Source: Caballeronia sp. TF1N1 (GTDB lineage: Bacteria > Pseudomonadota > Gammaproteobacteria > Burkholderiales > Burkholderiaceae). Taken from it: 64,000 bases of DNA. A program made the position numbers and the translations under genes. A model generated the notes under the pieces. The model ran no database searches, was not told where the DNA came from, and saw only the letters and a list, made by a program, of their open reading frames with translations. The stretch covers positions 992,001 through 1,056,000 of the forward strand of contig NZ_CP084628.1 in assembly GCF_022878925.1 (NCBI RefSeq). Direction: 5' to 3'. The stretch's first letter is position 1; each line of letters starts with the position of its first letter. Positions 18,842 to 26,658 of the stretch are shown here, in pieces.

Positions 18842-19603
18842 ATGCCGATCGCCTATCTCCGGGGCCTGACTTCGCCCAGCCGCACGCAGTCGGCCAACCG
18901 CCGCCTCGGTTGCGCGCTGGCCTTCGTGGCGGGCGCGGCCAATGCGGGCGGCTTTCTCGCCGTGGGCCAATACACCTCGCACATGTCGGGGCTGGTGTCG
19001 TCGATCGCGGATAATTTCGTGCTCGGGCAAGCGGCGCTCGTGTTCTCGGCGATGAGCGCGGTGCTCGCGTTCGTCGCGGGAGCCGCGACTTCCGCGTTGC
19101 TCATCAACTGGGGACGCCAGCGCGCGGCGCATAGCGTGTTCGCGGTTCCGCTCGTCCTCGAAGCTTGCCTGCTGCTGGTGTTCGGCGTGCTCGGCGCGAA
19201 TCTGGAGGCGCATCGTTTCTGGGACGTGCCGATGACCGTCATGCTGCTGTGCTTCGTGATGGGCCTGCAGAACGCGATGATCACCAAGATATCGAAAGCC
19301 GAGATTCGCACGACGCATGTGACGGGGCTCGTCACGGATATCGGCATAGAGCTGGGCAAGAGTCTGTATTGGAACCGGCGCGTCGGGCGCGACGACGAGC
19401 GCTATGTGCGCGCCAATCATGCGCGGCTCGCGCTCTTGAGTTCGCTTTTCGCGATGTTCATCGCGGGCGGCTTTGCAGGCGCGGTAGGCTTCGCGCATCT
19501 CGGGTTCATCGCGACCGTACCGCTTGCGGCCTTGCTGCTGCTCTTTGCGGCGGTGCCGGTGATGGACGATTTATCCGCTGGCCTGAGACGGGCGCGGAAG
19601 TAG
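18842..19603 (+). CDS. YoaK/DUF1275-family membrane protein
   Basis: 253 aa from ATG at 18842; the frame is open to 18803 but has no better start. Six hydrophobic segments. The first part shows CALAFVAGAANAGGFLAVGQYTS cut into the DUF1275 pattern with HMSGLVS, and the family motif LCFVMGLQNAMITKISKAEI with RTTHVTGLVTDIG follows. Function in the family is unproven; some authors suggest transport. It diverges from marR and is followed 23 bases later by the beta-lactamase gene, so the two may be cotranscribed. Confidence 0.85.
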   Translation: MPIAYLRGLTSPSRTQSANRRLGCALAFVAGAANAGGFLAVGQYTSHMSGLVSSIADNFVLGQAALVFSAMSAVLAFVAGAATSALLINWGRQRAAHSVFAVPLVLEACLLLVFGVLGANLEAHRFWDVPMTVMLLCFVMGLQNAMITKISKAEIRTTHVTGLVTDIGIELGKSLYWNRRVGRDDERYVRANHARLALLSSLFAMFIAGGFAGAVGFAHLGFIATVPLAALLLLFAAVPVMDDLSAGLRRARK

Positions 19604-19626
19604 TCACACTAAAACGGAGACGTTGC

Positions 19627-20802
19627 ATGATCAGGATCGGGACGTTGAGCCTTTTGGCAACGGCCATTTTTTCCATCGGCGCGAGCCAAGCGGCGAATGC
19701 GGCGGCGGCGAGCGACAAGGCCATCAGGCAGACGGTCGATCGCACCATCGAGCCCTTGATGGCGCGCAATGGCATTGCGGGCATGGCGGTGGGGATCGTA
19801 CTCGATGGCAAGACGCATATCTATAACTATGGCGTGGCGTCGAAGGAAGGCGCGAGGCCCGTCACGCGCGATACCTTGTTCGAACTGGGATCGGTGAGCA
19901 AGACGTTCACGGCGACGCTCGCTTCCTATGCCGAAGTGACCGGCCATCTCTCTCTCGACGATCACGTGAGCCGCTTCGTGCCGTCGCTGCGCGGCAGCCG
20001 TTTCGGCGACGACGTGACGCTCGTCGAACTCGGCACGCACACGCCGGGCGGCTTGCCGCTGCAAGTCCCCGACGACATTCACGACAACGCGCAACTGATC
20101 AAGTATTTCGAGGCGTGGAAACCTTCGTGCGAGCCGGGCACGTGCCGCACGTATGCGAATCCGGGTATCGGCATGCTGGGGTTCATCGCGGCGAAGAGCA
20201 TGAATGCCGATTTCGATCAGCTCATGCAGCAGCGCATCTTTCCGGCGCTGGGATTGAAGAACACGTTCATCGACGTGCCGCCTTCGCGCAAGCACGATTA
20301 CGCGCAAGGTTATGCGAAGGACGGCGCGCCCATTCGCATGGCGCCGGGCGTGTTGTCGTCGGAGGCTTATGGCGTGAAGTCGACTGCTGGCGACATGACG
20401 CGCTTCTTGCTGGCCAACATGAACGAAGCAGGACGTATCGATGCAAAGCTGCAACGCGCGATCGTCGCCACGCATACGGGCTACTTTCAAACCGGGCCAA
20501 TGACGCAGGATTTGATCTGGGAGCAGTATCCGTATCCGGTCGAACTGCAGGCGTTGCTCGACGGCAATTCATCTTCGATGGCGCTGGAAGCGCATCCCGC
20601 CACGCGCCTCGACCCGCCGATGAAACCGCGTCAGGACGTGTGGATCAATAAGACGGGTTCGACCAACGGCTTTGGTGCTTATCTGGCATTCGTGCCGGAA
20701 GAGGACGTGGGCATCGTGTTTCTGGCGAACAAGAACTTCCCTATTCCGGAACGCGTCGCGGCGGCGCATGCGATCGTCAAGGCGCTGGATACCGTGAAGT
20801 AG
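19627..20802 (+). CDS. ampC: Class C beta-lactamase (AmpC type)
   Basis: 391 aa from ATG at 19627, with an upstream GGAG site. A signal peptide ends near NAAAA (residues 20-25). All class C motifs are present: nucleophile Ser89 in SVSK, Tyr176 in YAN and Lys342 in KTGSTNGFG, with spacings as in AmpC. It hydrolyses beta-lactams, chiefly cephalosporins, in the periplasm through a serine acyl-enzyme. No ampR lies beside it; the upstream neighbour is the YoaK gene in the same direction. A D-aminopeptidase or esterase of the same fold is unlikely with these motifs and C-terminus. Confidence 0.9.
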   Translation: MIRIGTLSLLATAIFSIGASQAANAAAASDKAIRQTVDRTIEPLMARNGIAGMAVGIVLDGKTHIYNYGVASKEGARPVTRDTLFELGSVSKTFTATLASYAEVTGHLSLDDHVSRFVPSLRGSRFGDDVTLVELGTHTPGGLPLQVPDDIHDNAQLIKYFEAWKPSCEPGTCRTYANPGIGMLGFIAAKSMNADFDQLMQQRIFPALGLKNTFIDVPPSRKHDYAQGYAKDGAPIRMAPGVLSSEAYGVKSTAGDMTRFLLANMNEAGRIDAKLQRAIVATHTGYFQTGPMTQDLIWEQYPYPVELQALLDGNSSSMALEAHPATRLDPPMKPRQDVWINKTGSTNGFGAYLAFVPEEDVGIVFLANKNFPIPERVAAAHAIVKALDTVK

Positions 20803-21279
20803 GTAACAGATGCGCTGCATCGCGAGAAGCGCATCGACGTCCATAAAGGCGCGTGGGGTTGAGCCGATACCCACGCGCTCAGAACATCACCGTCACGATT
20901 ACCGTATCGCTATGACTGCCTGGCGGCCGGGTCGGTTGCGAAGTCGATATTCGACGCCGCAATTATTTCTCCGAACATGCGTGTGATTGAAAGCGGGCCT
21001 GTTACTCTGCCGCTCCTGCTCACTTGACGACGTGCGGGAAAAAATCCTGAAGCTATTGATTCATTGTATTTGTTTAGGTAATTTTCACCGGTTGGTTAAG
21101 CTGGCTCACCTTTGGCGCCGATGTTCGGCGTGCTTGGCATTTCGTCTTTACAAACGCTGGGAATTCCCCTATTTCTGAAGACGGCGCGGCGTCACCTCTA
21201 GAAACGCGCCGCCGTTCATCGCGCGAAAGGGTTTCGCCGTCCTCATTCAGAATTCGAAACGATAAACGGAACTGTTGCC
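20803..21279. other. Intergenic region, no supported gene
   Basis: About 475 bases. An 8-bp inverted repeat (20809-20816 with 20828-20835) lies just after the ampC stop but has no T-run. A 63-codon frame at 20987-21178 has no good ribosome site or family resemblance. The part around 21040-21180 is AT-richer and may carry the promoter of the next gene. Confidence 0.4.
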
Positions 21280-22365
21280 ATGACCCGAGGATTCACCCGG
21301 AAGCTTTTCTGTCTCTTTGCACTTGCTTGGTTGTCCACCTCGCTTGCTCTCGCCTGTACGCGCGCGCTGTATGTCGGCGACAAACTCACCATCACGGGCC
21401 GCACGATGGACTGGTCCGAAGACATGCGGTCCAACCTTTGGGTGATGCCTGCCGGCATCGAGCGCGATGGCAACGCCGGCGAGCGTTCCACCAAATGGAA
21501 AGCGAAGTACGGGAGCGTGGTGGTATCGGGCTACGACATCGGCACCGTGGATGGCATGAACGAACGCGGACTCGTCGCGAATGCGCTTTATCTCGCCGAG
21601 AGCGACTACGGCAAACCCGACCCGAAACGCGATCCGCTCTCCATCAGCCTGTGGGCCCAGTACGCGCTCGACAATTTCGCGACGGTCGCGCAAGCGGTCT
21701 ATGTGCTGAGCCGCGAGCCGTTTCAGATCATCGCGCCGCCTTTGCCGGACGGCAAGCCGCTCACCATCCATCTGGCGCTCTCGGACGCGCGCGGCGACTC
21801 CGCGATCTTCGAGTACATCAAGGGCAAACTGATCATCCATCAAAGCAAGCAGTACAAGGTGGTGACGAATTCACCGGCGTATGAAGACCAGCTCGCCATC
21901 GACGCATACTGGAAAGGCGTCAGCGGCACGGCGTTCCTGCCGGGCACGAACCGCGCGGCGGACCGCTTCGTGCGCGCGTCGTTCCTCATGAATTCGATCC
22001 CCAAGCAGGCCGACCCGAACTACATGGCGGGCGTGCCGCAGAAGTCGTATTCGTTCCAGGCGGCGGCAAGTGTGATGAGCGTGATGCGTTCGGTGAGCGT
22101 GCCGCTCGGCATTCGCTCCGACAACATGCCGAATCTCTCGTCGACGATCTGGCGCACGGTGTCCGACCAGACCAACCTCGTCTATTACTTCGATTCGGCC
22201 ACGCGCCCGGACACGTTCTGGGTGTCTCTGAGCAAGGTCGATCTGCGCCCGGGCGCGCCGGTGAGGAAGCTGACCATTGACGCGGGCCAAGTGTTCTCGG
22301 GCGAGACGGCGGATAAATTCGTGACGACGCCGTCGTTCACCTTCCTGCCCGCGAAAGCGCAGTGA
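21280..22365 (+). CDS. Secreted linear-amide hydrolase, choloylglycine hydrolase / penicillin V acylase family
   Basis: 361 aa. A signal peptide (LFALAWLSTSLALA) ends exactly before Cys26 in ACTRALYVG, so cleavage after Ala25 would itself expose the N-terminal nucleophile Cys expected of this Ntn-hydrolase family. Other family features are the GRTMDWSEDM block and GMNERGLVANALYL. Members cleave bile-salt amides, penicillin V or N-acyl homoserine lactones; in a soil or plant-associated host the last two are more plausible. It stands as a single gene. Length is normal for Gram-negative periplasmic members. Confidence 0.85.
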   Translation: MTRGFTRKLFCLFALAWLSTSLALACTRALYVGDKLTITGRTMDWSEDMRSNLWVMPAGIERDGNAGERSTKWKAKYGSVVVSGYDIGTVDGMNERGLVANALYLAESDYGKPDPKRDPLSISLWAQYALDNFATVAQAVYVLSREPFQIIAPPLPDGKPLTIHLALSDARGDSAIFEYIKGKLIIHQSKQYKVVTNSPAYEDQLAIDAYWKGVSGTAFLPGTNRAADRFVRASFLMNSIPKQADPNYMAGVPQKSYSFQAAASVMSVMRSVSVPLGIRSDNMPNLSSTIWRTVSDQTNLVYYFDSATRPDTFWVSLSKVDLRPGAPVRKLTIDAGQVFSGETADKFVTTPSFTFLPAKAQ

Positions 22366-22450
22366 CGCCCGTGCGGCGTCCCTCCATCTCAAAATCGAGG
22401 CCGGCGCTGCGTCAGCGGTTAAAATAGCCAGCTTTTGCCCTGGTCATATC

Positions 22451-23152
22451 GTGCAAGCCCAGACGCGCACGGCGCTCAGCGGCCCGGCGCTCGTGCGTCT
22501 GCTGGCACGCATCGCCAACCTAGATGTTCACGAACCCGCCGCATCGCTTTCGGACCGCCTGAGCCAATGGCTCGGCTGGACCGATGCGATCGCGCTTTCG
22601 ACCGCGCTCGCCGATGCGCCGCCGGTGCCTCTCGTGCCAATGCACTCAGGTGCGCACGCGCTGGAAGAAGCCTGCATGCGCATGCGCGCGTCGCTGGTGA
22701 ATGCCGTCGCGGGCGGCGTGAAGCCTACACCCGGACGGCATCGCGCACGCGTGCCGACGCCACCTCCGGACGATCTTTCGCTCGACTTTGCGGCGTTCCG
22801 CCAGCGCTATGTGTCCTTGCAGCAGACCATGGAAACCGACATCGGCCTGTTGCGCGGCCGCTTGCGCGCGGCGCTTGCGGCGCAATCGCCCAATCTGGCG
22901 CGTCTCGCCGCCGTCGATGCCGTCATGGAACAGGCGTTGAGCGCACGCGAACGCAGCCTGCTCGCGCAAGTGCCCGTGTTGCTCGGCAAGTATTTCGAGC
23001 GCATGAAGCGCACAGCCGCGGACCAAGCCGCGCCCGTGTCGAATGCCTGGCTCGAGGCCTTTCGCGACGACATGCGCCACGTCTCGCTCGCCGAACTCGA
23101 AGTCCGTTTTCAACCGGTCGAAGGGCTGCTTGCCGCCCTTCGAACCCGCTAA
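22451..23152 (+). CDS. DUF3348 protein, first gene of motor-like operon
   Basis: 233 aa, GTG start. Mostly helical, no signal peptide or membrane segment, so cytoplasmic. Starts with TALSGPALVRLLARIANLDV and has a segment DLSLDFAAFRQRYVSLQQTM typical of DUF3348. A basic, flexible stretch (about 95-110) joins two helical halves. It is followed 9 bases later by the DUF802 gene and is first in a four-gene operon that recurs in Burkholderiales. The molecular function is unknown; context suggests a cytoplasmic partner of the membrane motor-like pair. Confidence 0.8.
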   Translation: MQAQTRTALSGPALVRLLARIANLDVHEPAASLSDRLSQWLGWTDAIALSTALADAPPVPLVPMHSGAHALEEACMRMRASLVNAVAGGVKPTPGRHRARVPTPPPDDLSLDFAAFRQRYVSLQQTMETDIGLLRGRLRAALAAQSPNLARLAAVDAVMEQALSARERSLLAQVPVLLGKYFERMKRTAADQAAPVSNAWLEAFRDDMRHVSLAELEVRFQPVEGLLAALRTR

Positions 23153-23161
23153 AGCCACGCC

Positions 23162-25441
23162 ATGCCTCGCTATATCCTGAATGTCGCCGTCTTTCTCGCT
23201 GGTCTTGCCGCCGTTTGCGGAATCGCCATTGGCTATGTCGGCTCGAATGCGCTCGCGTTTTGCGTCACGCTCCTGATCGGCGCGTGCTACCTCGCGGGCA
23301 CGGCCGAACTGCAGCGCTATCAGCAAACCACCTATGCATTCGCGCATGCGCTGCGGCAACTCGCCGTCACGCCGAAGAGCCTTGCCGTCTGGCTCGAAAG
23401 CCTGCCCGTGGGTCTGCGCAATGCGGTGCGCTTGCGGGTCGAAGGCGAGCGCGCCGCGTTGCCGGCGCCTGTGCTTGCGCCATATCTCGTCGGGTTGCTC
23501 GTGTTGCTCGGCATGCTCGGCACGCTGCTCGGCATGGTCGTGACGCTGCGCGGCACCGGCGCGGCGCTGGAAAGCGCGACCGATCTTTCGGCGATCCGCT
23601 CGTCGCTCGCGGCGCCGGTCACGGGCCTTAGTTTCGCGTTCGGCACATCGATCGCGGGTGTCGCGACATCGGCCATGCTTGGCCTGCTTTCAGCGCTGTG
23701 CCGCCGCGAACGGCTCGACGCCGTGCAGACCCTCGACCTCAAGATTGCGACGACACTGCGCGTATTTACAGAGACGCATCGGCGCGAGGAAGGCCTGAAG
23801 CTGATGCAACGGCAGGCCGAACTCATGCCGAAGCTGGTCGATCGCCTGCAAGCGATGATGCACGCCATCGAACAGCAGAGCATCGCGGCAAACGAGCGGC
23901 AACTGACCAATCAGGATGCGTTTCATGCCAAAACCGAGACTTCGTATCGGCGGCTGGCGGCATCGGTGGAACAGTCGTTGAAGCAGAGCGTCGCCGACAG
24001 CGCGCGCGCCGCGAGCAGCGCGCTGCAACCGATCATGCAATCCGCCATGGACGGCATCGCGGGCGAGACGGCAGCCTTGCACGGCAAGATCGAACAGGCC
24101 GTGGCGCGGCAGCTGGATGGCTTGTCGAGCGGCTTCGAGGCTTCGTCGGCGAAAGTCGCGGGCATCTGGCAAGACTCGCTCGATAAACATCGGCAGTCGA
24201 ATGAAGCGCTCGTCACGCGCATGGGCACGTCGCTCGACGGCTTCGCGCAGGGCTTCGAAACGCGCTCGGCCGCGTTGCTCGAAGGCGTATCGGCGCGCAT
24301 GGAACGCATCACGAGCGGCTTCACGACTTCGGTGACGGAGATCGCGGAGCACTGGAACCAGTCGCTCGCCGGGCATCGAAAGTCGAACGAGGCGTTGATG
24401 ACGGGAACGCGCGCCGCGCTCGATGGTCTTGCCGAAACGTTCGAGCAACGCGCGGCTGGTTTGATCGAAGGCGTCGCCGCGCGGCTCGACCACACGTCAT
24501 CCACGCTCGCCGAAACGTGGAGCGAAGCGCTCACGCAACAGACGCGCACCGGCGAGCATCTCGCCGCGCAACACGAGCAGGCGTTGCTTAAAGCGACGGC
24601 GAGTTTCGAGGAACACGCCGCTTCGCTGCTGCTCGCCGTCGATCGATCGCACGCCGGTTTGCGCGACGAGATCGCATCGAACAGCGAAGCGCGCCTGAAC
24701 GCCTGGACCGATGCGCTCGCCACGCTCGCCGCCAACCAGCGCGAACAATGGCAAGAGACGAGCGCGTTCGCCGCCGAACGTCAGCAGAACATCTGCGACA
24801 CGCTCGCGCGCACCGCGAGCGAGATGGCCGCCGATGCCGAGAAGCGCGCGAGCGGCACCATCGCGAAGATCGAAGGACTGGTCGCGGCGGCATCGGAAGC
24901 GCCGAAGCTCGCCGCCGATGTGATTGCGCAGATGCGCGAGAAACTCAGCGAATCCATGGTCCACGACAATGCCATGCTGGACGAGCGCACGCGCTTGCTC
25001 GCCACGCTCGAAACCTTGCTCGATGCGGTGAATCACACGTCGAACGAACAGCGCGTGGCCGTCGATGCGCTCGTCGCTTCGTCATCGGACCTGCTCGCGC
25101 GCGTCGGCACGCAGTTCACCGACAAGGTCGAGGCAGAGACCATCAAACTCGAAGCGGTCGCGGCGCAAGTCACGAGCGGCGCGCTCGAAGTCGCGAGTCT
25201 CGGCGATGCGCTCGGGGGCGCCGTGCAGTCTTTCGGCGCATCGAACGAACTGCTCGTCGCGCATCTCAAGAGCATCGAGGCCGCGCTCGACAAGTCGCTC
25301 GCGCGCAGCGACGAACAGCTTGCCTATTACGTGGCGCAGGCGCGTGAGGTGATCGATCTGAGCACGCTTTCGCAGAAGCAGATCGTCGAAGACCTGCAGC
25401 GTATCGCGGGGCAGCGCGCCGCCGGAGCGAAGGCCGCATGA
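23162..25441 (+). CDS. DUF802 protein: MotA/ZorA-like membrane protein with long helical tail
   Basis: 759 aa. Four hydrophobic segments lie in the first 180 residues: about 5-24, 30-46, 104-130 (PYLVGLLVLLGMLGTLLGMV) and 154-178 (TGLSFAFGTSIAGVATSAML). The last two are laid out like TM3-TM4 of MotA/TolQ/ExbB/ZorA proteins. Residues 190-759 are almost wholly helical and Ala/Glu/Arg-rich with no Pro-rich breaks, a very long cytoplasmic tail as in ZorA. The tail holds two 62-residue repeats (321-382 and 383-444) and a weaker third. It overlaps the OmpA-like gene by 4 bases. Likely the pentameric stator subunit of an ion-driven complex; this is inferred from layout. Confidence 0.8.
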   Translation: MPRYILNVAVFLAGLAAVCGIAIGYVGSNALAFCVTLLIGACYLAGTAELQRYQQTTYAFAHALRQLAVTPKSLAVWLESLPVGLRNAVRLRVEGERAALPAPVLAPYLVGLLVLLGMLGTLLGMVVTLRGTGAALESATDLSAIRSSLAAPVTGLSFAFGTSIAGVATSAMLGLLSALCRRERLDAVQTLDLKIATTLRVFTETHRREEGLKLMQRQAELMPKLVDRLQAMMHAIEQQSIAANERQLTNQDAFHAKTETSYRRLAASVEQSLKQSVADSARAASSALQPIMQSAMDGIAGETAALHGKIEQAVARQLDGLSSGFEASSAKVAGIWQDSLDKHRQSNEALVTRMGTSLDGFAQGFETRSAALLEGVSARMERITSGFTTSVTEIAEHWNQSLAGHRKSNEALMTGTRAALDGLAETFEQRAAGLIEGVAARLDHTSSTLAETWSEALTQQTRTGEHLAAQHEQALLKATASFEEHAASLLLAVDRSHAGLRDEIASNSEARLNAWTDALATLAANQREQWQETSAFAAERQQNICDTLARTASEMAADAEKRASGTIAKIEGLVAAASEAPKLAADVIAQMREKLSESMVHDNAMLDERTRLLATLETLLDAVNHTSNEQRVAVDALVASSSDLLARVGTQFTDKVEAETIKLEAVAAQVTSGALEVASLGDALGGAVQSFGASNELLVAHLKSIEAALDKSLARSDEQLAYYVAQAREVIDLSTLSQKQIVEDLQRIAGQRAAGAKAA
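24122..24493 (+). repeat. Two 186-base tandem coding repeats in the DUF802 gene
   Basis: Codons 321-382 and 383-444 encode two 62-residue units that align without gaps, sharing positions such as SGF, W, SL, HR.SNEAL, LDG, FE.R.A and EGV.AR. A third, degenerate unit follows to about residue 497 (TLAETWSEALTQQ). The unit length suits repeated turns of a coiled coil, implying tail growth by duplication. Confidence 0.75.
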
Positions 25442-26079
25442 ACGAGGAGATCGATGGCGGCGTGGAGGCCGCCGCGCCCATCTGGGCTGCGTTCGCCGAT
25501 CTCATGTCGGTACTGCTGGGCGCGTTCGTGCTGATCCTGGTCGGCGTCATTGGCGTGCAGTTGCAACTGTCGACGCGGCTGGAAAACGAAGTCAAGCAGC
25601 GGCAGATGGAAACGCAGCGCCGCAAGACGCTGGAGCAGGCGCTGGCTGGCCCGCTCGCGTCGGGGCGCGTGACGCTGGTGAACGGGCGCATCGGCATTAG
25701 CGGCAGCGTGTTGTTCGCGTTGAATTCCGATCAGTTGCAGCCGCAAGGGCGCGATGTGCTCAAGAGCCTTGCAGGACCGCTTTCCGCTTATCTCGGTTCG
25801 CACGAAGAGATTCTGATGGTGAGCGGTTTCGCCGACGATCAGCAGGTGCACGAAGGCAATCGCCGCTTCGCCGACAACTGGGAACTCTCGGCCAAACGCG
25901 CCTTGACGGTGACGCGCGCGCTGATCGACGCGGGTGTGCCATCGTCGTCCGTATTCGCGGCGGCGTTCGGCTCCGAGCAGCCGATCAGTTCCAATGCCGA
26001 CGATCTGGGTCGCGCGAAGAATCGTCGAGTCGAGATTTCAGCGGTGCCGCGGCCGACCAACGGCGGAGTGAAGCGGTGA
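25438..26079 (+). CDS. OmpA-domain MotB/ZorB-like protein
   Basis: 213 aa. A short cytoplasmic N-terminus is followed by one TM helix (about 16-40) that contains Asp21 in AAFADLMSVLLGAFVLILVG, the place of the ion-carrying Asp of MotB and ZorB. A short coiled coil (45-70) leads to an OmpA peptidoglycan-binding domain (about 85-205) with SGFADDQQVHEGNRRFADNW and LGRAKNRRVEIS. Unlike MotB it has little linker. It overlaps both neighbours by 4 bases, so DUF802, this protein and DUF2894 should be made in coupled amounts. Expected to anchor the DUF802 complex to the cell wall. Confidence 0.85.
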   Translation: MNEEIDGGVEAAAPIWAAFADLMSVLLGAFVLILVGVIGVQLQLSTRLENEVKQRQMETQRRKTLEQALAGPLASGRVTLVNGRIGISGSVLFALNSDQLQPQGRDVLKSLAGPLSAYLGSHEEILMVSGFADDQQVHEGNRRFADNWELSAKRALTVTRALIDAGVPSSSVFAAAFGSEQPISSNADDLGRAKNRRVEISAVPRPTNGGVKR

Positions 26080-26633
26080 CTGAGCGCTCGCAAGCACGCG
26101 CAATGCTCGATGAATGGCGCGTTCAGGGCGATGATCGCGTGAGTCCGCTGCGCTTCGCGTTCATCGATTCGCTCGAACGGAGAGCGAGCGCGCAGCGTGG
26201 CGAGGCGCGTCGTTTGCTCGATGCGCGCTTGCAGACCTTGCTCCATGACTACGCGCGAGAAGTCCAACTTGCCGCGCCTGTCGAGCCGTCACGAAAGGTT
26301 GAAAGCACGCCGCTCGCCGTGCTTGTCGCCGACATGAATGCGCGCGTGGCGCATGCCTCACAGAGCGAATTGCTCGAATACTTCCGTGAAGTGTGGGCCC
26401 GACTCAGCGCCGAGCAGCGCCTGAACGAGTCTCTCGCGCGGGTGCCGAAAAACGCGGGTCCGCTCAATTCGAGCAGTCTGGTGCATCGTTCGCTTGCATT
26501 GATGCGCGAAGTTTCACCCGCTTATTTGCAGCACTTTCTTGCGTATCTGGACGGGCTTTCGTGGATGGAAGAAATGGCGGGCGATGCACCCGCCGTCAAG
26601 AAACCCATGCGGGGCAAGGCGGCTCGCGGTTGA
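26076..26633 (+). CDS. DUF2894 protein, last gene of motor-like operon
   Basis: 185 aa, GTG start overlapping the previous stop (GTGA). No signal or membrane segment. Helical, with ARAMLDEWRVQGDDRVSPLR at the N-terminus and a block around 110-165 (EQRLNESLARVPKNAGPLN, LQHFLAYLDGLSWME) typical of DUF2894. The basic C-terminal tail ends KKPMRGKAARG. Function unknown. Its constant position after the OmpA-like gene suggests a cytoplasmic accessory or effector of the complex. Convergent with the transketolase genes 25 bases away. Confidence 0.8.
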   Translation: MTERSQARAMLDEWRVQGDDRVSPLRFAFIDSLERRASAQRGEARRLLDARLQTLLHDYAREVQLAAPVEPSRKVESTPLAVLVADMNARVAHASQSELLEYFREVWARLSAEQRLNESLARVPKNAGPLNSSSLVHRSLALMREVSPAYLQHFLAYLDGLSWMEEMAGDAPAVKKPMRGKAARG

Positions 26634-26658
26634 GCCGCGCCCGCCCGCATTCGTGCCG

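Noticed and set aside
20809-20835. 8-bp inverted repeat after ampC considered as terminator
   Set aside because: Loop of 11 bases and no T-run on either strand; too weak to call.
20987-21178. 63-codon plus-strand frame after ampC
   Set aside because: No ribosome site, biased composition, not near any operon.
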